A stretch of 10,948 nucleotides of DNA from Actinomycetota bacterium (GTDB taxonomy: Bacteria > Actinomycetota > Geothermincolia > Fen-727 > Anoxymicrobiaceae). The stretch covers positions 1 through 10,948 of the forward strand of contig JAENXM010000041.1 in the NCBI GenBank assembly GCA_016649525.1, read 5' to 3'. The notes under the pieces were generated by a model, which worked only from the letters and a program-made list of their open reading frames with translations, had not been told where the DNA came from and did not search any database. Both the position numbers and the translations under genes were made by a program. Of the stretch, positions 5,639 to 10,948 are shown piece by piece (within the stretch, counting starts at the first letter, position 1; each line of letters begins with the position of its first letter).

Positions 5639-5983
5639 TTGGGTAGAGAACCATTGACGTGCAGGAATGACCCGAGGATCGTCGAGCTCGCCGAGGGCCT
5701 TAAAACACTCTCCGACCCCAGCCGGCTGAGGATAATCTGTTTCTTGAGCAAGGGCGAGGCGTGCGTATGCGACATCGAGCAGGAGCTCGGTGTCTCTCAG
5801 CAGCTGACGTCCCACCACCTCCATGTGCTCAAGGATGCCGGGTTTCTCCGAATGAGAAAAGAGGCGACGCGCTCCCTTTACTCCATCGACGTTGACTATC
5901 TGAAGAGGGTGAACGAGATATTCGCCGAGTACGTCGACTGGAGGAACGTGGCCGTGGGCAGACAGCAGGTGAGCGTGTGCTAG
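5639..5983 (+). CDS. arsR: ArsR/SmtB-family arsenic-responsive repressor
   Basis: This 114-residue winged-helix regulator derepresses arsenic genes when it binds As(III). It has the family core: LKTLSDPSRLRIICFLSKG, then ACVCDIEQELGVSQQLTSHH containing the recognition helix, then LHVLKDAGFLRMRKEATRS for the wing. Cys42 and Cys44 (CVC-D) match the first two metal-site cysteines of the ELCVCDLC motif of plasmid-type ArsR; the third is Glu47. Other cysteines (Cys8, Cys34 and the terminal Cys114) could complete the site. I chose the TTG at 5639 because AAGGAGG at 5624-5630 lies eight bases before it; the in-frame GTG at 5630 overlaps that ribosome site. It heads the arsenic operon, lies back-to-back with the HdrA-like gene, and probably controls both directions (inference). 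Confidence 0.9.
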   Translation: MGREPLTCRNDPRIVELAEGLKTLSDPSRLRIICFLSKGEACVCDIEQELGVSQQLTSHHLHVLKDAGFLRMRKEATRSLYSIDVDYLKRVNEIFAEYVDWRNVAVGRQQVSVC

Positions 5984-6021
5984 ACGCGTACGTTGAGTAC
6001 GGCAGAATAGTGAGGTAGAGA

Positions 6022-7230
<1,209 letters not shown>

Positions 7231-7254
7231 GGACACTGGACAAGGCAGGTGTCG

Positions 7255-7644
7255 ATGGCCAAGAGAAAAGTGGAAATCTTCATAGGCCCCATCGCCTGCT
7301 CGTGCGCGGGAGGCCAGAGCCCGGCCAGGCAGGAGAAGATAGCGCGTGCGTTCGCGCTCGAGCACACGCTCAAAGGCATGCCCGACAGGTTCGACGTAAG
7401 CACCTGGAGGCTCGGGGACGACGAAGATTACGAAGAGGGACTGGCGGCCCTGCGCAGGTACTTGAGGGATGCGGGTGAGAAGGATCTTGCTGACCGGCTT
7501 GCCTTCGCGGTCAATGACATGACACCCGCCGTGGCTCTGGACGGAAAGCTCATCCGGGTTCGGGACTGCCCGACAGTTGATGAGATCACGTTGAACGCAG
7601 AAGTCTCTGTAACTGATTCACAGGAGGTTAGAAAGTGGAAATAA
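7255..7644 (+). CDS. Small Cys-x-Cys thioredoxin-fold protein, ArsD-like
   Basis: This 129-residue protein is not a firmly recognised family. It starts with a strand and a cysteine motif, VEIFIGPIACSCAGG (Cys15, Cys17), then helices, and ends with MTPAVALDGKLIRVRDCPTV (Cys105). This order of strand, Cys motif, helix, and a Pro followed by a strand-turn-strand containing D-G-K resembles ArsD and other thioredoxin-fold proteins. ArsD is an arsenic chaperone that uses neighbouring cysteines to hand As(III) to a pump. There is no arsA ATPase in the window, so any handover would be to ACR3 or to the other thiol proteins (inference). I chose ATG 7255, with GCAGG five bases upstream, over GTG 7249. 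Its last codons overlap the next gene by 10 bases. Confidence 0.6.
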   Translation: MAKRKVEIFIGPIACSCAGGQSPARQEKIARAFALEHTLKGMPDRFDVSTWRLGDDEDYEEGLAALRRYLRDAGEKDLADRLAFAVNDMTPAVALDGKLIRVRDCPTVDEITLNAEVSVTDSQEVRKWK

Positions 7645-7877
7645 AGGTCCTGGGACCGGGTTGTGCCAAATGCTCGACGACGAAGAAGCTAATATCCGAG
7701 GTCGCCAAAGAGCTCGGCGTCGAGGCCAGCGTTGAGCCGGTCACAGACCTTCTGGAGATAACCAAGTACGACGTGATGTCCACGCCGGGAGTGGTGATCG
7801 ACGGGAAGGTGGTTTCGAGCGGCAAGGTCCCATCGCGCGACGAGGTGAAGTCGTGGATTTCCGGAGGGTCACCGTGA
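7635..7877 (+). CDS. Glutaredoxin-like CxxC thiol protein (TM0996/MTH895 type)
   Basis: This compact 80-residue thioredoxin-fold protein has the order MEIKVLGPGCAKC (Cys10, Cys13), a helix, DLLEITKYDV, then the cis-proline MSTPGVVIDGKVV (Pro51) and a C-terminal helix. This is the pattern of the small 'redox-active disulfide protein' family. Such proteins reduce disulfides or transfer arsenic or mercury-type metals, and they often accompany ars genes and ArsG-type permeases. The protein has no signal and acts in the cytoplasm. The start is GTG 7635 with AGGAGG at 7622-7627. The stop codon overlaps the GTG start of the lipoprotein gene (GTGA), so the two are likely translationally coupled. It may play the role of ArsE of ArsEFG systems, but I cannot prove this. 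Confidence 0.82.
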   Translation: MEIKVLGPGCAKCSTTKKLISEVAKELGVEASVEPVTDLLEITKYDVMSTPGVVIDGKVVSSGKVPSRDEVKSWISGGSP

Positions 7878-8386
7878 GGAAAATAAACAAGGTCGTTCTG
7901 TTAGCTTTCGTCACGATACTGGCGGTCATTCTGTTGGCTGTTCCGCTGCTTTCCGGTTGTGGTTCGAACAAGAGCAATAGCAACACCAACAAGCAGGCTG
8001 ACGCCAGTGAACCGGTCCGGGTCGATCCGGAAGATACCAACACCAGCGGTCCGCAGGCCGGCATGAGCAAGAGCGAGCAGTCTGTCGAGCAGGCAAAGGC
8101 GGAAGGCAAGCCGGTGCTCCTCAACTTCCATTCGACCAAGTGCATACCCTGCATACAGATAGAGGAGAACATCAACAAGGTAAAGCCCGATTATGAGGGC
8201 AGGATGGCGTTCGTTGTCGTGGACGTCTACGACACGTCGGAATACAACTTCTGCATGAAATACAACATCGAGACCATACCTACCACGGTCTTCATCAAGA
8301 AAGACGGCTCGGTTGCCAACGGGTACGTCGGGGTGCTGGAGCCCGACCAGTTGAAAAAAGAGCTAGACTCCCTGCTTTCCAATTGA
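7874..8386 (+). CDS. Thioredoxin-like lipoprotein with CIPC active site
   Basis: This 170-residue protein begins with a lipoprotein signal peptide: a basic start (MRKINK), a hydrophobic run, and the lipobox LLSGC with the lipidated cysteine at position 29. A low-complexity Ser/Asn/Asp linker covers residues 30-68. A thioredoxin domain follows, with VLLNFHSTKCIPC (Cys90, Cys93), a central strand AFVVVDVYD, and the cis-proline motif IETIPTTVF (Pro136). It is therefore a membrane-anchored thiol-disulfide protein facing outside. The start is GTG 7874, five bases after GGAGGG at 7863-7868 and overlapping the previous stop; a longer start at 7853 would add residues before the signal peptide. The next gene encodes a CcdA/DsbD-like ArsG domain, which in DsbD-type systems passes electrons to such outer thioredoxins, so a pair is plausible. 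Confidence 0.85.
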   Translation: MRKINKVVLLAFVTILAVILLAVPLLSGCGSNKSNSNTNKQADASEPVRVDPEDTNTSGPQAGMSKSEQSVEQAKAEGKPVLLNFHSTKCIPCIQIEENINKVKPDYEGRMAFVVVDVYDTSEYNFCMKYNIETIPTTVFIKKDGSVANGYVGVLEPDQLKKELDSLLSN

Positions 8387-8401
8387 GGTGCATGTTGACA
8401 T

Positions 8402-9583
8402 ATGTCGAAGGTCGTTAAGCTTACTCTTCTCGCCGTCTGTCTCGCTTGCCTCGCCGTCATGGTGACTGTATGCGGGTTCGTGGGGGGACACGATACTGCC
8501 GAGAGCGGGAACACCCGGATATGGATTCCGCCGCATGACGTGGAAAAGGTCGAGCTACTGTACTTCCACCCCAGGTTCAGGTGCGTTTCATGCAACAACG
8601 TGGAAAAGTTCGCGAGGGAAGTCGCCGAGGACGAGTTTGGAAAAGAGATGAAAGACGGCAAGCTCGTGTTCAAGTCGCTCGACATCGACGACCCCGAGAA
8701 CAAGGACCTCGTTCGAGAGCTTGATATCACCGGTTCTTCGCTCTACATCGTCGTAAGTGGCGGGGGAAAGCGTGAGCACCGGGAGATCAAGAGCGTGTGG
8801 CTCAACTGGAACAACCGCGAGAAGTGCAAGGAGATAATCTCCACCGAGATAGAGACAGCCCTCACAGGCGTTAAGAGCCAAGGAGATACCCTGCCGCTCG
8901 CGGGTGTTCCTGTCGTCCTTGCGGCTTTCATCCTCGGCTTGTTGACCGCCATCAGCCCGTGTCCACTGGCTACCAACATCGCTGCGCTTTCGTACGTTTC
9001 GAAAAAGCTGGACAACCGCAAGTACACCGTCCTGGCCAGCGTTCTCTATACTGCTGGACGGATGCTCGCATATTCGATCATAGGAGCGCTGCTTATCCTG
9101 ATCGGGCTCAGCGCTTCCAGAGTCTCACTCTTCTTCCAGGACTACGCCGACAAGATCCTCGGACCGCTACTGATATTTTTCGGGCTGGTCATGCTCGACG
9201 TCTTGAAGTTCTCCCTGTTCAAGGGCCGTATCACCGCAGCGATCCAGGAAAGGATTGGCGATTGGGGGCTGGTTAGCTCTTTCCTGCTGGGTATCCTGTT
9301 CGCGCTGGCGTTCTGTCCCTACAGCGCGATCCTGTTCTTCGGGATGCTCGTCCCGATTGCCCTGGCGTCGACCGGCGGGATCGGGTTCCCGGCGATATAC
9401 GGGTTCGGGACCGGCCTTCCGGTGATTCTGTTCGCAGTGGCGCTCTCGCTAGGCGTTTCGGAGCTTGGAAAGCACATACTGCGCATCCAGAAGTTCGAGA
9501 AGTACTTCAGGTGGTTCGCCGGTGTGGTGTTCATCGGCGTCGGTGTCTACTACCTGATGATTATGATCAAGTCGTTTTTCTAG
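8402..9583 (+). CDS. arsG: ArsF-like thioredoxin domain fused to ArsG-type CcdA-like permease
   Basis: This 393-residue protein has two parts. After an N-terminal hydrophobic segment (residues 5-27), residues 45-155 match the ArsF family: VELLYFHPRFRCVSC (Cys61, Cys64) and KLVFKSLDIDDPENKDLV. Residues 165-390 are a CcdA/DsbD-like membrane domain with about six to seven segments and two buried cysteines, in LTAISPCPLATNI (Cys187) and ALAFCPYSA (Cys305). Its best match by pattern is ArsG, the efflux permease of the arsEFG system of Shewanella putrefaciens, where ArsE/ArsF support nitro-group reduction of arsenicals such as roxarsone. ArsF and ArsG are usually separate genes; here they are one chain. 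A DsbD-like electron-transfer role is the main alternative, suggested by the adjacent thioredoxin lipoprotein. The ATG at 8402 has only a distant GAGGTG at 8385-8390, so the exact start is less sure. Confidence 0.8.
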   Translation: MSKVVKLTLLAVCLACLAVMVTVCGFVGGHDTAESGNTRIWIPPHDVEKVELLYFHPRFRCVSCNNVEKFAREVAEDEFGKEMKDGKLVFKSLDIDDPENKDLVRELDITGSSLYIVVSGGGKREHREIKSVWLNWNNREKCKEIISTEIETALTGVKSQGDTLPLAGVPVVLAAFILGLLTAISPCPLATNIAALSYVSKKLDNRKYTVLASVLYTAGRMLAYSIIGALLILIGLSASRVSLFFQDYADKILGPLLIFFGLVMLDVLKFSLFKGRITAAIQERIGDWGLVSSFLLGILFALAFCPYSAILFFGMLVPIALASTGGIGFPAIYGFGTGLPVILFAVALSLGVSELGKHILRIQKFEKYFRWFAGVVFIGVGVYYLMIMIKSFF

Positions 9584-9606
9584 ATGGTATCAAGGAGGTT
9601 GCGGCA

Positions 9607-9744
9607 ATGGCATAAGACGGTTTCAAGGTCGTGATAGCCACCTGCGACGGGGCGGCGAACACAGGCCGACTGGCGGTCGAGGTTGCGGGGAACCTGTTCC
9701 CACCGGATCCAGCGAGTGTCGAATCCTTAGAGGACACGCTCTAG
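9607..9744 (+). pseudogene. Remnant of a DGC-family gene with an in-frame TAA at codon 3
   Basis: A strong ribosome site (AAGGAGG, 9592-9598) sits eight bases before ATG at 9607, but the third codon is TAA (9613-9615). Read on in the same frame, the sequence gives DGFKVVIATCDGAANTGRLA and continues to TAG at 9742-9744. The stretch with CDGAANTG matches the N-terminal Cys motif of DGC-domain proteins, like the three on the opposite strand. About two thirds of a DGC domain (the second cysteine and the IDGC motif) is missing. A single GAA-to-TAA change would explain the early stop. It is most likely a decayed fourth DGC gene, 23 bases after arsG. A short product from an internal GTG at 9631 cannot be excluded. 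Confidence 0.65.
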
Positions 9745-9755
9745 GTAAGGGGAAG

Positions 9756-9971
9756 ATGGACAAGCAGGTCGTCATAGTGTTCGATGAGGACGAACTGATA
9801 TGGCTCCGAAGGGTAATCACAGATGAGGACCATGCAGAAGCCCTGAAGTTTCTACGGGTGGTCCTCGATGAGAAAGTGAAGAACAAGGAAGCGACGAATG
9901 GGATGAGGGCGGCGTCCGATGCGAGCCACAGGCCGCATCGTTCGCCCCACAGGGGCGATCGAGGAAGATGA
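9756..9971 (+). CDS. Small acidic protein, first of two tandem paralogues
   Basis: This 71-residue protein is unrecognised. Residues 1-44 (VVIVFDEDELIWLRRVITDE and ALKFLRVVLDEKVKNKE) are similar to the first half of the next protein (VSVSLSDDEVREYRHAL and ALKFIRDVLEEKVKTSE), so the two arose by tandem duplication. The shared unit looks like one beta strand followed by two amphipathic helices. The last 25 residues are Arg/Ser/His-rich and are encoded by two DNA hairpins (9918-9939 and 9942-9958), which suggests that the original C-terminus was replaced. The start is ATG 9756 right after AAGGGGAAG. Its TGA overlaps the next ATG (ATGA). The function is unknown. Confidence 0.6.
   Translation: MDKQVVIVFDEDELIWLRRVITDEDHAEALKFLRVVLDEKVKNKEATNGMRAASDASHRPHRSPHRGDRGR
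9918..9958. repeat. Two adjacent hairpins inside the 3' end of the small gene
   Basis: GATGCG (9918-9923) pairs with CGCATC (9934-9939) across ten bases. Immediately after, TCGCCCC (9942-9948) pairs with GGGGCGA (9952-9958) across a three-base ACA loop. The second has the same build (GC-rich stem, three-base loop) as the hairpins at the window ends, though a different sequence. They encode the odd basic tail of the small protein. Confidence 0.5.
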
Positions 9972-10171
9972 AACGAGTTTCTGTAAGTTTGAGCGATGAT
10001 GAAGTACGTGAGTACAGACACGCTTTAGAGAGCGGAGACGGGAGAACAGCCCTGAAGTTCATAAGAGACGTTCTCGAGGAGAAGGTCAAAACGTCGGAAC
10101 TTCCACATTGTGTACCTGTCTTTGACGCAGGGTACAACGTAGGACAGGCAGATTCATTCAAGAAGGAGTAG
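9968..10171 (+). CDS. Small acidic protein, second of two tandem paralogues
   Basis: This 67-residue protein is related to its upstream neighbour over residues 1-43 (one strand, two predicted helices, ending in ALKFIRDVLEEKVKTSE). Its C-terminal part, PHCVPVFDAGYNVGQADSFK, differs completely and looks like ordinary coding sequence, so this copy may keep the ancestral form. The start ATG at 9968 overlaps the preceding stop (ATGA), with GAGGAAG just upstream as ribosome site. It is followed six bases later by the MtrA-like gene, so it is probably co-transcribed with it. I do not recognise a family. A small regulatory or adaptor protein is a guess only. Confidence 0.62.
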   Translation: MKRVSVSLSDDEVREYRHALESGDGRTALKFIRDVLEEKVKTSELPHCVPVFDAGYNVGQADSFKKE

Positions 10172-10177
10172 TCAAAA

Positions 10178-10873
10178 ATGCTCAAGGTCGACCCGCATCC
10201 GGACTACCCTCCCGAGGAGGGCTGCTACATACGCGGTAACGACAGCTCGCCGGTGGCGGTCTGCATCATCCTCAGGTGGGACCAGGACAAGGTGCCCCCC
10301 GAGATAGAGGCGCTCGTGCGCGCCGGGGCGGAAAGCGGTGCAGCGCTCTCAGGCACCCTGCAGACCGAGAACATCGGTCTCGAGAAGGTGATATGCAACA
10401 TCGTCTCCAACACGAACATCCGCTACCTGGTGCTCGGTGGGCCTGAATCGGAGGGACACCTGACGGGCGAGGCGATCAAAGCGCTTTTTGAAAACGGGGT
10501 GGATGATAAGAAACGGATAATCGGTACCGAGTCGCCGCACCCGTTCCTTTTCAATATCTCGAACGATATGATCGAGCGCTTCCTCGAGCAGCTAACCCTC
10601 GTTGACCTGCAGTTCCAGGGTGAACCGAACCTGATGCGCAAGGCCGTATGGTCCTGCTACCAGGAAGAGCCGGTTGAGTTCATGGGACAGGAGCTGTACG
10701 ACATCGGCGCTCTCGACAGGCCGCCGCTCAGCGGAAAGATCACGTGGAGGGTCACCCAGCCCTGGAGCGAACCTCTTGACGAAAAAGAGCGCGAAGCGAA
10801 GCAGAAGGCCGAAGAGCTCATGGAGATGATAAGGAGAAGGACAGAGGAGCGGGCCAGCGACGATTCTGGTTGA
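10178..10873 (+). CDS. mtrA: Soluble MtrA-like corrinoid protein
   Basis: This 231-residue protein resembles MtrA, the cobamide-carrying subunit of tetrahydromethanopterin:coenzyme M methyltransferase of methanogens. Matching blocks are YPPEEGCYIRGNDSSPVAVC, SGTLQTENIGLEKVICNIVS, NIRYLVLGGPESEGHLTGEA and ISNDMIERFLEQLTLVDLQF. His94 in EGHLTG corresponds to the conserved histidine of archaeal MtrA (KGHITG) proposed to ligate cobalt. Archaeal MtrA ends in a membrane anchor; here residues 150-231 are hydrophilic and end in a charged coiled-coil-like helix (EKEREAKQKAEELMEMIRR), so it is cytoplasmic. No other mtr subunit is in the window, so it should work with another methyltransferase (inference). 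The start is ATG 10178, with GGAG nine or so bases upstream. It is the last gene before a hairpin cluster. Confidence 0.85.
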   Translation: MLKVDPHPDYPPEEGCYIRGNDSSPVAVCIILRWDQDKVPPEIEALVRAGAESGAALSGTLQTENIGLEKVICNIVSNTNIRYLVLGGPESEGHLTGEAIKALFENGVDDKKRIIGTESPHPFLFNISNDMIERFLEQLTLVDLQFQGEPNLMRKAVWSCYQEEPVEFMGQELYDIGALDRPPLSGKITWRVTQPWSEPLDEKEREAKQKAEELMEMIRRRTEERASDDSG

Positions 10874-10874
10874 G

Positions 10875-10893
10875 CCCGGCCTCTTAGGCCGGG
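10875..10893 (+). terminator. Hairpin directly after the MtrA-like gene, possible terminator
   Basis: CCCGGCCT-CTT-AGGCCGGG is a perfect eight-base-pair stem with a three-base loop, two bases after the TGA stop. It is followed by a T-rich but interrupted stretch (TATGATATTTCTTT), so it could terminate transcription. A 24-base segment around it (10873-10896) recurs exactly at 10908-10931. Confidence 0.55.
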
Positions 10894-10909
10894 TATGATA
10901 TTTCTTTAG

Positions 10910-10928
10910 CCCGGCCTCTTAGGCCGGG
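10910..10928. repeat. Second identical hairpin copy, direct repeat
   Basis: This is an exact repeat of the hairpin at 10875-10893 including flanking bases, 35 bases downstream in the same orientation. Two identical hairpins in a row are more than a terminator needs and point to a repeat family. Confidence 0.65.
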
Positions 10929-10934
10929 TATCGC

Positions 10935-10948
10935 GGGCCTGAGAGGCC
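10935..10948. repeat. Third hairpin of the cluster, GAG-loop orientation, cut by the window end
   Basis: GGGCCT-GAG-AGGCC runs to the last base of the window and matches most of the hairpin at 124-142 (GGCCT-GAG-AGGCC). It is the same family in inverted orientation, so the cluster reads forward, forward, reverse. It probably continues beyond the window. Confidence 0.5.

Noticed and set aside
9607..9744. Reading the in-frame stop as a recoded amino acid (selenocysteine or pyrrolysine)
   Set aside because: The codon is TAA, not TGA or TAG, and no recoding structure is apparent. The frame also ends early, so a pseudogene is simpler.
10875..10948. Start of a CRISPR array
   Set aside because: The repeats are palindromic hairpins with uneven spacing and inverted orientations, and the single spacer is only about 11 bases.

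Overview
The window is about 10.9 kb of GC-rich bacterial DNA with no RNA gene, CRISPR array or transposase that I can see. The mix of genes (an HdrA-like iron-sulfur protein, a dicluster ferredoxin, a soluble MtrA-like corrinoid protein, the arsenite exporter ACR3, many GTG/TTG starts) suggests an anaerobic bacterium with corrinoid and iron-sulfur based metabolism, such as a deep-branching actinobacterial, Firmicutes-like or deltaproteobacteria-like lineage. The phylum cannot be fixed from the sequence alone.

Layout. (1) 1-96 is the 3' end of a probable GyrI-like (SOUL/AraC effector-binding) domain gene, followed by two short perfect hairpins. (2) 188-2581 (+) encodes a large GH94/GH36-like (alpha/alpha)6-barrel carbohydrate-active enzyme. 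(3) 5542-2546 (-) is a tightly packed six-gene operon. In transcription order it encodes a stand-alone HdrA N-terminal-like Fe-S protein, a 2x[4Fe-4S] ferredoxin, a fusion of a DGC putative zinc-binding domain to a GcvH-like lipoyl domain, two more DGC-domain proteins, and a short lipoate-protein ligase. (4) A 96-bp divergent promoter region (5543-5638) holds two overlapping, oppositely facing promoters and a short inverted repeat. (5) 5639-9583 (+) is an arsenic operon: arsR, acr3, an ArsD-like Cys-x-Cys thioredoxin-fold protein, a CAKC glutaredoxin-like protein, a CIPC thioredoxin lipoprotein, and an ArsF-ArsG fusion. (6) 9607-10873 (+) holds a broken DGC-family remnant, two tandem paralogous small proteins, and a soluble MtrA-like corrinoid protein. 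(7) The window ends in a cluster of hairpins of the same family as those at the start.

How the genes may work together. The plus-strand operon is a recognisable arsenic resistance unit: an arsenic-sensing repressor, an arsenite exporter, an ArsF/ArsG module known from nitro- and amino-aromatic arsenical reduction and export, and several small dithiol proteins. The minus-strand operon starts back-to-back with arsR and supplies a lipoylated carrier domain, its own ligase, two Fe-S electron carriers and three Cys-rich DGC domains. A dihydrolipoyl group is a vicinal dithiol that binds As(III) strongly. I infer that this operon is an arsenic-responsive, lipoate-based thiol/redox system. Its parts resemble, but do not match, the sHdr/LbpA sulfur-oxidation machinery. 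It is the best candidate here for an undescribed system. The functional link rests on divergent promoter architecture and gene content only.
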